This document shows, in pieces, positions 8,559-19,215 of a stretch of DNA of 64,000 nucleotides (within the stretch, counting starts at the first letter, position 1; every line of letters starts with the position of its first letter). The position numbers and the translations under genes were made by a program. The notes under the pieces were generated by a model. The model saw nothing but the letters and a program-made list of their open reading frames with translations. It searched no databases and was not told the origin of the DNA. Source of the DNA: Medakamo hakoo. Lineage: Eukaryota; Chlorophyta; Trebouxiophyceae; Coccomyxaceae. Location: positions 620,001 to 684,000 of the forward strand of contig CP089451.1 of the NCBI GenBank assembly GCA_026636295.1, in the 5' to 3' direction.

Positions 8559-11019
8559 ATGGTCGGCCGCACCGCGGACACGGCCGACGTGTGGCGCCGC
8601 GCCTCGGCCGGCGACGGCGTCCAGCACCACGCTCGCAGCAAGGCCGCCCGCACGATGCTAGCCGGCGGCGGCGGCCGGCCTGCCGCCAGTCCTGGCGACG
8701 GCCATGACCGCCACCACGACCACCACCACAAAAAACCCTCCCCGTCCCGGCGGGCCGACCGGTACACAGCCGAGGTGGCGGCCCTACCCATCACGGCCGC
8801 CAAGGCCGACCTGTTGCGGGAGGTAAGCAAGGGATGGACGAACCAACCTCTCTCCAGTCCCTCATCTTGTTCCCGCTCCTCATTTCCTCACGCCCTCCTC
8901 ATGCACGCATGCACAGCTCCGCGCCCACGACACGCTCGTCCTCATTGGTGAGACCGGGTCCGGCAAGTCCACCCAGGTCCCCCAGATTTTGCTGGACGCC
9001 GGCTTGCTCGACAGCCCCAACAACGCTCCATCCGCCGTCGCCATCACCCAGCCCCGCCGTGTCGCGGCCATGACGGTGGCCAAACGCGTCGCGGCCGAAC
9101 GGGGCGTCACCCTGGGCACCGAAGTCGGGTACGCCATCCGCTTCTCCGACGTCACGTCCCGGGCGACGCGCATTAAGTACCTGACAGACGGCCTGTTGTT
9201 GAGAGAGTGCTTGTTGGACCCGACCCTCTCCCGGTACGGCGCCGTCGTCCTGGACGAAGCGCACGAACGCACGGTACAGACGGACGTCCTGTTTGGCCTG
9301 GTCAAAGCGGCGCAGGCGGCGCGGCGGTCGAAAAGCGAAGAGGGTGGTGGTGGTCGAAAAACCACCACCACCACGCCTCCGCCTCTGCGCCTCGTCGTCA
9401 TGTCCGCCACGCTCGACGCCGCCAAGTTTGCGGCATACTTTGGTGGCGCGCGCGTCGTGCACGTGGCCGGGCGCGCCCACCCCGTCACGACTTTCTACAC
9501 ACCCGAACCGGAGGCGTCGTATATTGAGGCGGCCCTGTGCACGGTCCTCCAGGTGCACGCGGCCGAGGCGCCGGGCGACATCCTGGTGTTTTTGACGGGG
9601 CAGGACGAGATCGAGGGCTTGCAGCGCCTGCTGACGGAGCGGGACGCCGCGGCTGCGGCGGCGGCGGCGAGACAAAATGGGAGCGGTGGTGACGACACCA
9701 ACCGCCAACCCGCCCGCCTGCACGTCGTCCCGCTCTACGCCGCCTTACCCGCGGAGGCCCAGGCCCGTGTCTTCGCTCCCGCCCCACCAGGCCACCGCAA
9801 AGTCGTCCTGGCCACCAACGTGGCCGAAACGTCCGTCACCCTGTCGGGCGTGCGGTACGTCGTCGACTGCGGCCTCGTCAAGGCGCGGTCTTTCAGCGCG
9901 CGCCTGGGCGCCGACGCCCTGGCCGTCGTCCCCGTCTCCCAGGCGCAGGCCCGGCAGCGGGCGGGGCGGGCGGGGCGTGAAGCGCCCGGCAAATGCTTCC
10001 GGCTCTACACAGAAGCGGCGTTCAGGGGGTTGGACCCGGACACGACGCCGGAAATCCAGCGCGTCGGGCTCGGGTCGACGGTGCTGCAGCTCAAGGCGTT
10101 GGGCGTGGCCGACGTCCTGGGCTTTGACTTCCTCGACCCGCCGCCGCGTGGCGCCTTGCTCCGCGCTGTAGAACAGCTCCTGGCCCTAGGCGCGCTCAGC
10201 TCGGCGGACGGCAGCCTGACGCCGCTGGGCGCCGCGATGGCCCGCCTGCCAGTCGAACCCCCTCACGGCCGCATCCTTTTAGCCGCGGCCGCGACGGGCT
10301 GCGCGCCCGACGCCCTGGCCGTCGTGGCCATGGCGTCCACTGACGCCGTCTTCCTAGACCCACGTGGGCCCGCGCGCGCCACGGCCGCCGACCGCCGCCG
10401 CCGCTTCGCCAGCCCGGACGGCGACCACGCAACCGCGCTGTCCGTCTTTCGGTCCTACACCGCGGTCGAGCCGGCCCGCCGGGCGGCCTGGTGCGCCGAT
10501 TTTTACCTGTCGGCCCGGGCCCTGCGCAAAGCCGTGGACATCCACGACCAGCTGGTGGACCACCTGAATGCGCTGGGTAATGGAAAACAGGCGGCGCCGC
10601 TGCCGAAAGCGGGCGAGGCGGCGTTGGCAACCGCCGACGGCGAAGGCGGCGGCCTCGTCCGCGACACGGCCCCCCTGCGCCGCGCCCTGGTCACGGGCCT
10701 ATTCACCAATGCGGCCGTCGCGGCTCCCGGTGGTGGGTACACCATGATCGCGACGGGCCAGGCCGTGACGGTGCACCCGTCGTCCGTGCTTGCCGGAGCT
10801 GGCGCAGCGGGCGGCGGCGGGTGGGAGGAGGAAGAGAATGGTGCGGCAGCCGCCGCCCGCCGCCGGCGCCCGCCGCCGCCCCGGTGCATCGTCTTTGACG
10901 AGCTGCTGCGCACGACGCGCACGTACGCGCGCACCGTTTCCGCTGTCGACCCGGCCTGGCTGCCGGAGCTGGCGCCGTCGTTCTTTGCGCGGCACAGAGG
11001 CAGGGCAGGTGGTGGATGA
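8559..11019 (+). CDS. DHX33: DEAH-box RNA helicase, DHX33-like
   Basis: Exons 8559-8822 and 8917-11019 give about 788 aa. An 80-residue His/Arg/Pro-rich leader precedes the DEAH core: GETGSGKST (Walker A), TQPRRVAA, DEAHER, SAT, TNVAETSVT and QRAGRAGR. The ratchet/OB region follows and ends with the family signature HPSSVL, a DELL box and VDPAWLPELAPSFF. The order and spacing match animal DHX33 (nucleolar, rDNA transcription and translation initiation) better than the PRP2/16/22/43 splicing helicases: no S1 or zinc domain precedes the core. A Gly/Thr-rich insert after FGLVKAAQAARR is encoded by a perfect DNA hairpin at 9343-9372. The start is the only ATG giving an open frame to the exon 1 donor. 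Confidence 0.88.
9343..9372. repeat. Perfect coding inverted repeat (12-bp arms, 6-nt loop)
   Basis: GGTGGTGGTGGT, loop CGAAAA, then ACCACCACCACC inside the helicase CDS. It encodes a Gly run followed by RK and a Thr run in a surface-insert position between motif II and motif III. Confidence 0.9.
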
Positions 11020-11246
11020 GGGGTGGGAACGGAATGGATGAAGGAAAAAAAAAAACACGGGCGGACGTTTCCAGCCCGTCAGAGTTTTTAGGAGCCTTGC
11101 GTTACACAGGGCGCCCCCGGCATTTTAAACACTGTGTTAGAAAAAGAATCGAGCAGGTCAAAACAAAAAAGAAAAACACCACCATCCCGGCGCCTTCCCA
11201 GCCCTCACCCATCCCACCCTCTCGCGTGCCATCTCGCGCATCCACC

Positions 11247-12723
11247 TCACTTCCCACCGTTCGCCTTGGTCCGCGCCGCCGCCATTTCCTCGCACAGCCT
11301 GTCCAGGTCGTCACCCGCGCCGATGGCTTCCAGTTCCTGCGGCCCCAAAAACAGGCCAAACGGCACGCCGCCGTATTTTTCAGAGTGGTGCAGCTTGTGC
11401 GCGGCCGCGATGCGTTGCAGGGAGGGGACGTCCGCGATGGGGCCGACGGGGAAGCGGCGGTGGACGAGGCCGTCGTGGACAAACATGTAGGACATGCCAA
11501 AGAGCGTGATGCCAAGGCCGGCGCCAAAGGCCAGGCCGCCCGCCAGGGTGGGAGTCAAGAAACCGTACGCGCACAGCGCCATGGCCGGCACCGCGTTCAT
11601 GACCGCGAAGATGTCGTTGGCTTCAAAGGGCCCGATCCGCGGCTCGTGGTGCGACTTGTGGAGCGCCCACCCGGGCGCGAAATCGTGCCACAGGGCCTTG
11701 TGCGCCCACCGCGCGTACATTTCCATGCCGACCACTCCGCCAAGCACCAGCAGCATGGTCGCCACCGCTTCGGACGTCGGCACGTCGCCGCCGTCCGGGC
11801 GGGCAAAGGCAAAGCGGGCGTGGACGGCGGCGATGGCGAGGGAGGTGACGCCGATGGAGGCCGCGATGGCAGCGGCACGGTAGGTTGTTTGTTCGCTGGA
11901 GTGTGCAGAGTTTGGAGAGAGCGGAGCGTGAGTGGTTGCGGGCGCGAAAACGACCGCCGTTCCCGTCGTGCGCACGGCCCGGCCGGCACGCGCGCGGGTG
12001 AGGGAGCGCGCGCGGCGGCGTCCGATGGGGTTTGGCCAGGTTCGTCCGACGTCGGACGGCCGAAAGGACAGCCAGGCCTCCTGGTCAGCGCGCGGGCGGC
12101 GCGACGCGCGCTCGTTTGGACCGGCATGCGGCCGCTGCCTCGCCACCATTCCCCGCCACCCTCACCGTTTGCGTTCACGCGCCCGGCGGCGGACAGTTTC
12201 GGCCAGCGATTCGCCGGCTGGCGCAGCCGGCGCGTCCGCCGTGGCGGCGGACGCGGCGCGACGCGTCGTCAGGTCGGCGTCGGCGTCGGGGCGCGACGAC
12301 GGTCCGGCAGAGAGTGAAGAGACGCGGCGTTCGGCGGCCGGGTCGGGGCGCAAGTTGGATTGAGCCTGCGTTTTGAGGGGAGAACAATGTCAAGAACTCA
12401 GCCAGAGCGATGGCGAGGCGTGTGTAGCGACAGGACGGCCCGTGGCGGGGCGCAACGCCTCGCGGCGCTGGGAGCCGCTCGCTGCAGCGAGTCGCACTTT
12501 TTCTCTTCTCCCTGCCGGCGCGCGCACATTTCCGGCCGTCTGTGGCTCAAACACAATCCATGCGCGCGAGGGAGGAGACGAAGGTTCCTCCACGCCGGCT
12601 TGAAGAGCGAGGGAAGGCAGTGGGTCCGCCCCTCCCGACTCTACCCCTCCTCGCATCGAGCGCAGGGCCGACACGCGCCCCACCCTCACCGCAATCGCCT
12701 CTCACCTGCACCGCCGTCGACAT
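11247..12723 (-). CDS. CHYB: Beta-carotene 3-hydroxylase (non-haem di-iron)
   Basis: Three exons (12723-12706, 12365-12166, 11895-11247) give about 288 aa. The enzyme hydroxylates the beta-rings of beta-carotene to make zeaxanthin in plastid membranes. All four histidine boxes are present: HKALWH, HKSHH, HDGLVH and HKLHH, with FGAGLGITLFGM and GPQELE between and after them. The predicted first exon is only six codons (MSTAVQ). It is supported by a clean GTGAG donor, a CGCAG acceptor and matching phase; no ATG exists in frame within exon 2. Residues 1-70 then form a Ser/Ala/Arg-rich transit peptide. It shares a 304-bp divergent upstream region with starch synthase. Confidence 0.9.
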
Positions 12724-13027
12724 GGGCCGCCGCCCGGGCCCACGCGCCAGTCTAGGCTGCGCGAGAGCGACGGGCACCTTGTTCAGGGTGAAAGTGGCCC
12801 GCATTGTGGGGACCGGGGGCGCGCAGTTCTTGCCGGAATGAGGGAGTGAGCGGCCTCTCACCCCCAGGCCTAGCCGAAAGAAGGGGTGCAAGGAGGCGGA
12901 GAGAGAGCAAAAGCAGCGCCCAGCCACTCTGTTTTTTGCCTCTGCCACCGCCAAGGGCGCGCCCGCACGCCCTCGGCCCTTGACACACAGCAGCGCACAG
13001 GGCACGCGCACTCAGGCCTTCCAAGCC
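12724..13027. promoter_or_regulatory. Divergent intergenic region between CHYB and starch synthase
   Basis: 304 bp separate the two inferred start codons, so both plastid genes must be driven from here. I see no convincing TATA box or named cis-element. The call rests on position only. Confidence 0.45.
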
Positions 13028-15493
13028 ATGCGCGCCGCGCTCAACGTGGCCGGGCGCCAGGTGAGAGACGGGGGAGAGGGGCTGCTTTGCACGCCGACCG
13101 CTCTTCGCGCGCCGCGCGCCAAGCTCCCCAATTGCTCGCGCTGGCCTGGGTCGTAGGCGGTCCGGGCCCTCCCAAATCCCTCGCTCTGTGCGGGTGCAGC
13201 ACGCGGTGGGGCTCAAGCCGTGAGCGGATGCCTCTCAAACGCACCGCATGGCCCCTTCCTGCGCCTTGATTTTTCCCTCCGCGCGCTTGGGCTGGCGCTC
13301 CGCGCAACCCTCTCCCCACCACCACCAACAAAAAACGCCCTCGCTGCACACACACACAGCCCGTCACGGCCGCCCGGCGCGCGGTGCCGCTGGTGGCCGC
13401 TGCGAGTGTCCGTCGGCCTGTCCGGACGCGCCGCAGCCCTCGCCCGGCGGCTTTAGCTCAGCCGGCGGCAGCGACCTCGCCCTCCACCTCCGCGGCGTCG
13501 TCGTCCTCCACGCTTGGCTCCGGCCGCGCGCCGGCGACCGCCCCGCCGGCCACCTTCTCCATCGTGTTCGTCACCTCCGAAGTCGCGCCGTGGTCAAAGA
13601 CGGGCGGCCTGGGCGATGTGTGCGGCAGCCTGCCGCAAGCGCTCGCCGCCCGCGGCCACCGCGTGATGGTCGTCTCCCCCCTGTACAACGGCCTCCCGCT
13701 CGAGGCGAAGGACACCGGCGTGTCCATGGAACTGCTGGGCGCTCCGGGCGTCGGCTTCCGCCACTTGCGCTCCGACGCGGGCGTCGACTACGTCTTCGTC
13801 GCCCACCCGGCCTTTGACCGCCCGGACGGGCTGTATGGAGGCAGTGCCGCCGACCTGCAGTGGCGGTTTGCGCTGTTGTCGCTCGCGGGCCTGGAAGCGC
13901 CGCTCGTCCTCGAAGACTTGCCGGGCGGCAAGTACGGCGAGGACGTCGTGTTCCTGGCCAACGACTGGCACGCGTCCATGGTGCCCGTTTATTTAGGTGC
14001 GCGTTGGGCGCGCGACGGAGCGGACAAGATTTGACGGCGCCTTTTCTGAACCACGGCCGCCTTTATTTTGCTCACGCCTCTCCCTCCTTCACAGCTGGCA
14101 AGTTCCGTCCCGGCGGCGTGTACGGCGACGCCCGGTGCATCCTGGCCATCCACAACCTCCGGCACCAGGGCGTCTTCGCGCCCGGCACGTTTGGCTCGCT
14201 CCACTTGCCCGGGCCCTGGTACGGGGCGCTCGAATTTCAGTACCCGCCCCACCAGCGCATGGGCTCGTACGAGGAAGAAGGCCGGGCGAGTGCGTTTATT
14301 CTTCTTTTTGGGGGTTTGGAGAACAGGGGACGTGTCTACTGCTCTGTCTGGCGTGCGGTGGCGGGCGGCGGCGGCGGCCGCCCGTGAGAGATCAGAAAGA
14401 CGGCAAAAAAACAGGGGGGGCCCTAACCCTGGTCATGCCCACCTCTCACACGTCTTTTCCTCCCCACTCCTCCTCAACAAACAGTCAACACCCTCAAGGG
14501 CGGCATCACCACCGCCGACCGCATCGTCACCGTCAGCCCGGGCTACGCGTACGAGATCACGACGCCGGAGGGCGGGTGGGGCATGGAGGTACGAGAGAGA
14601 GAGGTTGCAGGTGCCGCCATGGTAGGGCGCGCACGGACGTGCCCCTCCCCCTCGCCACCCATCTCCCATCCCATCCTCGCCGCTCACGCCCACTCTCTCT
14701 CATCCTCCCACCCCCGACGCAGGGCCTCCTCGCCTCCCGGTCCTACGTCCTGGACGGCATCCTGAACGGCATCTGCACGTCCGACTGGAACCCGGCCCTG
14801 GACAAACACCTGGCCGTGAATTACGACGCGAGCACTCTGGCAGAGGGCAAGGCCGCCTGCAAGGCCGCCCTCCAAAAGGAGCTGGGCCTGCCCATCAACC
14901 CGCGCGCCCCGCTCCTGGGCTTCATCGGGCGCCTGGACTACCAAAAGGGCGCCGACCTGGTCCTGGCCGTCGCGCCCTGGCTGCTGGCGACGTACCCGGA
15001 CGCGCAGCTCGTCTGCCTGGGCACAGGCGACCCGGACCTGGAGGCCGGCATGCGCTGGCTGGAAGCCTCCCACCCGGACCGCGCGCGCGCGTGGGTGGGC
15101 TTCAACGTCCCCTTCTCGCACCAGCTGACGGCCGGCGCGGACCTCCTGCTCATGCCCTCCCGCTTCGAGCCGTGCGGCCTCAACCAGTTGTACGCGATGG
15201 CGTACGGCACCGTCCCCATCGCGCACGCGACGGGCGGGCTGCGCGACACCGTCCTGTGCTACGACCCGGCGGACGAAGCCGGGTCGACGGGCTGGACGTT
15301 TGGGCCCGGGTGCGATGCTGAGGGACTGAAGACGGCGATCTCGCACGCCCTGACGACGTACACAGACTACCCCGCCGCGTTTGCGGGCCTGCAGCAGCGC
15401 GGCATGGCGCGTGATTCAACATGGAACGGCGCGGCGGCGAATTACGAGCAGGTGTTCGCCTGGGCGAAAACGGATCCGCCGTACGCGAATTGA
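13028..15493 (+). CDS. Soluble starch synthase, SSI-like, plastid
   Basis: Five exons (13028-13060, 13360-13996, 14095-14289, 14485-14588, 14723-15493) give about 579 aa. It extends alpha-1,4-glucan chains using ADP-glucose in the plastid stroma. GT5 landmarks are the ADP-glucose binding KTGGLGDV near the N-terminus, [45 protein letters not shown] and the C-terminal [23 protein letters not shown] is intact. The wording follows SSI/SSII rather than GBSS ([16 protein letters not shown]; ending [13 protein letters not shown]). The 11-codon first exon plus the start of exon 2 form an Ala/Arg/Ser-rich transit peptide. No long coiled-coil or CBM53 extension (SSIII/IV) precedes the catalytic part. 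Confidence 0.93.
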
Positions 15494-15663
15494 GAGAGAT
15501 GGGAGTAGGTGAGAGAGTGGGCGTGTCATTTTTTTTCCGTCGTTCCTTTTTTTGTGTGTGCGTCTCGCGATGGGCCAAAGGTTGCATGGTGCCGAGAGCT
15601 GTGCTGCACAGCACTAACTCGTGCCTTCCCCCCCTTGGAGCCGCGCCTCACCGCGCAACGCGC

Positions 15664-17175
15664 ATGGCCGGCGGCCCCGCCCGCTTCTGGCGCGCCCTGT
15701 CTCGCAGCACATCGGTCATGCCTGCGTCACTCACCAGTCGGGCGGCCAGTGGCGCGACGACGAGCGTTTCCACGGCGGCGGCAGCGATGACGGCTAGCCA
15801 CGCCGCATGCCTCTCCGTCCGCCTCCGCCCGCCCGCCTCCGCCCCGCTCGCCTGGCTGCCCACACACTGCCAACGGCTGGCAAGGCCGCGGCCGTACGCA
15901 CACGCCCGTCATAGCATCGTCACGTTTTCCTCTTCTTCCTCGTCCTCGTCCGTCAGCCAGCCGCCCACCCCGCGCCTGCGCGTCACGCACACCTGCCCGG
16001 CCTGTGGCCAGCGGTGTGTCCGGCCTGGCGTCTTTGAACGCCACTTGGGCGCCTGCTGTCCGGACTTGGTGCCAAGGCAAGCCTGGCGAGACGCGGTGGC
16101 GCAGGACAAGGAAGAAGCATTGTTGGACGCGGCGGCGGCAGCAGAGGCCGACCTGCGCGCTCGGGCCGTCGCGCTGGCCTTTCGCACGGCCGGGCCGGAT
16201 GGACAGCCCGTCCGCCGGTCCGCCGCCGAAGTGGCGACGCTCATCGGTTTACCAGTCGACCGAGTGGCAGCCTCGCTCAAAGCCGCCATGCGCGCCGTGC
16301 CGCTTGCCGTCGACGACGAGCCCGTCGAAGTCATTTTTGAAGACGAGTGGGTGTTGGCCTTAGCGAAACCTCCCGGCCTCATCACCGCGCCCAAGCACCG
16401 GTACGCGGGCGGCTCCCTCGTGAACCGCGCCATCAAACACCTGAACGGAACACCGCCCTACCCTGTCCACCGCCTGGACATGTTCACGTCGGGCGTCGTC
16501 GTCATGGGCAAGCACGGCGCAGCCGCGGCTGGCTTGCACGCCCAGTTCCGCGAGCGGACGGCCGTCAAACGGTACCTGGCCGTGGTTGTGGGGAAGGTGA
16601 GTGGGAGTGACAGCCCCGCCGACGTCGTCTTGACTTCGCCGTCCTACCCTGCCGGCGCCTTTGCCGTCGGCGCGCCCATCGGGCGCCACCCCTCGCACGA
16701 GGTCGCGCGGTCTGTCCTCCCCGACTACGACCCCGATGGCGCGGCGTCGCTGACGCTCTTCCGGCCCGTGAGTTTTGCGCCCACACCCGGTCCGTCTGTC
16801 TTGGAGGGGTCAGCGCCAGCGCCACTCGCTGCGGCCGGCACTTTGGCCCGCTTGCAAGCCGACGGCGCGACCTTGGTGTGCGCCGCGCCGCGCACGGGCC
16901 GCACCCACCAGATCCGCGTCCACGCCGCGGCGGCCGGCCACCCGCTGGTCGGCGACGACTTGTACGGCGCGCTCGTACCCTGGGCGCCTCGCCAACTCCT
17001 GCACGCGGCGACGCTGGACCTCATCCACCCGGGCACGGGCGAGCCGCTGCGCCTGGCGGCCCCGCTGCCGCACGATTTCCAGGCGGCGCTCAGCCTCCTG
17101 GGCTTGGAATGTCCGGCCGACTTGGCGAGCGAACTGCCCGCCATGGGCGGGTGGGGCCCGCCCGCGCCGGCGTAG
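15664..17175 (+). CDS. RluA-family RNA pseudouridine synthase with N-terminal zinc-finger-like segment
   Basis: A single-exon gene of about 503 aa that isomerises uridine to pseudouridine in RNA. The catalytic Asp sits in PYPVHRLDMFTSGV. Other family blocks are LAKPPGLIT, GRTHQIRVHAAAAGHPLVGDD and the following ALVPW...LLHAATLDL. The first 80 or so residues are Ala/Arg/Ser-rich and suggest organelle targeting. A CPACG...RHLGACC segment at about residues 105-130 looks like an added zinc finger, and the S4 domain is weak or absent. I chose the ATG at 15664; an in-frame ATG at 15586 is also open, but its extension is unremarkable. It lies 170 bp downstream of, and co-oriented with, starch synthase. 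Substrate (rRNA or tRNA) cannot be told. Confidence 0.82.
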   Translation: MAGGPARFWRALSRSTSVMPASLTSRAASGATTSVSTAAAAMTASHAACLSVRLRPPASAPLAWLPTHCQRLARPRPYAHARHSIVTFSSSSSSSSVSQPPTPRLRVTHTCPACGQRCVRPGVFERHLGACCPDLVPRQAWRDAVAQDKEEALLDAAAAAEADLRARAVALAFRTAGPDGQPVRRSAAEVATLIGLPVDRVAASLKAAMRAVPLAVDDEPVEVIFEDEWVLALAKPPGLITAPKHRYAGGSLVNRAIKHLNGTPPYPVHRLDMFTSGVVVMGKHGAAAAGLHAQFRERTAVKRYLAVVVGKVSGSDSPADVVLTSPSYPAGAFAVGAPIGRHPSHEVARSVLPDYDPDGAASLTLFRPVSFAPTPGPSVLEGSAPAPLAAAGTLARLQADGATLVCAAPRTGRTHQIRVHAAAAGHPLVGDDLYGALVPWAPRQLLHAATLDLIHPGTGEPLRLAAPLPHDFQAALSLLGLECPADLASELPAMGGWGPPAPA

Positions 17176-17276
17176 AGTGTTGTGTGTGCGTGCGTGTGTG
17201 TCTGTAGACGGGCGACCACCCGTGAAACCGTGTCAGAAAAGAATTTGAGTTTTTTTTTTTGCAACCAACCCCCCTG

Positions 17277-17757
17277 TCAATGAACCAACCGCGTCGCCGC
17301 CAGCCGTGCCGTCACAAAGGGCGAGGTCAAAACGCTGTGCACAAAGTAAACCGCTCCCTTGAACAGCAGGTAGATGGCGCCTGGGTTTGGAGGGCGTGTG
17401 CGCGGGACATGAGTGAAAAAAAAAGCAAGGGGCCCCTCCCCCTCCAGGCGACCGGCCCACCCCTCCCATCAACGCACCAACCGGCAAGCCCAGCACGATC
17501 GCCAGCAAGCAGACGAGCAGGATGCAGGCCAGAATGGTGTCTGCCGCCTCGTACAGGAAGCGGCGGACCGCAGGGCTGGCCACCGCCGCGGCCGCGACGG
17601 GCCCAGTAGCCAGGACCGCGCCCGCGGCCCTGGCGACGGACGGTGGCACGGCCGACGCCGGCGGCAAGCGCCCGGACGCGATCGCGTCGGTCGCCAGGCG
17701 GCGGGCCGTCGCCAAGTCGGCCGCCCAGTCGGCCAGCCACCCGGCTGACGCGGGCAT
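17277..17757 (-). CDS. Small hypothetical membrane protein
   Basis: Exons 17757-17478 and 17380-17277 give about 127 aa. The splice (GTGCGT donor, CCCAG acceptor, phase 1) is supported because the frame continues into a coherent hydrophobic C-terminus ending TRLVH. The first 75 residues are Ala/Arg-rich. A strong hydrophobic helix (LACILLVCLLAIVLGLP) is followed at once by a second, shorter amphipathic one (AIYLLFKGAVYFVHSVL). I do not recognise the family. Convergent with the pseudouridine synthase gene (101 bp). Confidence 0.6.
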
Positions 17758-17937
17758 GCTGGCGGCTGTGCGGTCGTGTGTGCGGGCGCGCGTGTGTGTT
17801 TCACCCGATCCCTTTGCGTTCAACAGAGTGGACGCTCTCGGCGACCGGACCGTCTGGAGCACCACAGCTCTGTTTCTCTCCGAGACGTGGAGAGAGAGGG
17901 AAGACACGCACGCTCCGTCCCTCCGTCGGACGCCCTG

Positions 17938-19097
17938 ATGCCTCCGCTCTCTTCCTCCCTGGCTCCGCCCAGCCGGGCTGTCGCGCCCGGCCGGTCGGTC
18001 AGCGCGCGCGTGCCAACGCATGCGCGGCCGCTGCTGGCGCCGCAGTGTGCGCACCGGCCGGTGTTGCCGCGCCGGCGCTCCGTTCCTGCCCGTGGCGTTG
18101 CAGGTACGATAACAGAGAAAACAGGGGCACTCGGCGATAGCCTTAGAAAGCGGAATGCAGGGGCGGTGCCGCCGGGAACGAGGCGCGAAACAAGAAGACA
18201 CCTAGCCACCGGCCCTCATCCCATCTCCCCCAACCACCCCATCCATCGACAGAGGACAAGGCGGACGCGGGCTCGTCCCCGCCCGGCAGCCCGGCCGGTG
18301 GTCCACCGCCGCCTAAATCCACGGCCGACGGCGAGTCGTCACAACCGTCCACCTCTTCCTCCTGGGTCGCCGCCCACAAAGAAGACCTGATCACATACGG
18401 CGGCGCGCTCGCCATCTCCCTCCTCATCCGCACCTTCATCGCCGAGCCGCGCTTCATCCCGTCCCTGTCCATGTACCCGTCCTTCAACATTGGTGACCGC
18501 TTGGTCGCGGAAAAAGTGACCTACCGTAACAATCCACCGACCGTGGGAGACGTCGTCATCTTTCACCCGCCGTTCACGCGCGACCGGCCGCTGCTGTCGC
18601 GGTTGCTGGAAGATGACATTTTCATCAAGCGGGTCGTCGCCGTCGGCGGTGACACCGTGGAGGTGAAAGGCGGCAAACTCATCGTCAATGGCGTGCCTCG
18701 CGTTGAACCCTACCTCAACGAAGCGCCGGCCTACACGCTCCCGCCCCTCGTCGTGCCTGACGGCTCCGTCTTTGTGTGCGGCGACAACCGCAACAACTCG
18801 TACGACTCGCACGTGTGGGGCCCCTTGCCCGTGTCCAACATCGTCGGACGCGCCGTCTTTAAATACTGGCCTCCGGCGGCTGTTGGTGGCCTGCCAGACT
18901 ACCGGGATGTGGTGGTGAAGAGTGAGGCAGCGGCGGGGAAGAGGAGTGCGTCCGCTGCTTTACCCGTCGCGCCGCCGCTGGTGGGCGGCGTGGCGGCCGA
19001 TGCCGCGGGCCCTGTCGTGCTGCGGTGGCGGAGTGAGGGTGGGGCCGGGTTTGGTGGGTGGTTGGGTGCGCCAGAGGTGACGTGGAGAGGGTGGTGA
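17938..19097 (+). CDS. PLSP1: Plastid type I signal peptidase (Plsp1/TPP-like)
   Basis: Exons 17938-18103 and 18253-19097 give about 336 aa. The protein removes lumen-targeting signals in plastids. Exon 1 encodes an Arg/Pro/Ser-rich transit peptide. A single hydrophobic segment ([17 protein letters not shown]) precedes the catalytic Ser in SLSMYPSF. The general-base Lys is in [11 protein letters not shown], and [17 protein letters not shown] completes the S26 signature. SMYPS replaces the usual SMxPT, a mild change. The splice restores AEDKADAG in phase. The last 60 residues after the catalytic fold are a Gly/Ala-rich extension not usual for the family. Confidence 0.92.
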
Positions 19098-19215
19098 CGG
19101 CCCCGGAGAGTGCCGTCCGTCCATCCATCACCCGGCTGGATGGAAACCGGGGTGAGAGCGTGTGGGATGGAATGGGGAAAAAAAACAATTCTTGCTACAG
19201 GTTTGGGAAGCCACC

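Noticed and set aside
13450-13476. GGCTTTAGCTCAGCCGG, resembling a tRNA D-arm
   Set aside because: It lies inside the transit-peptide codons of starch synthase and has no T-arm or acceptor stem.
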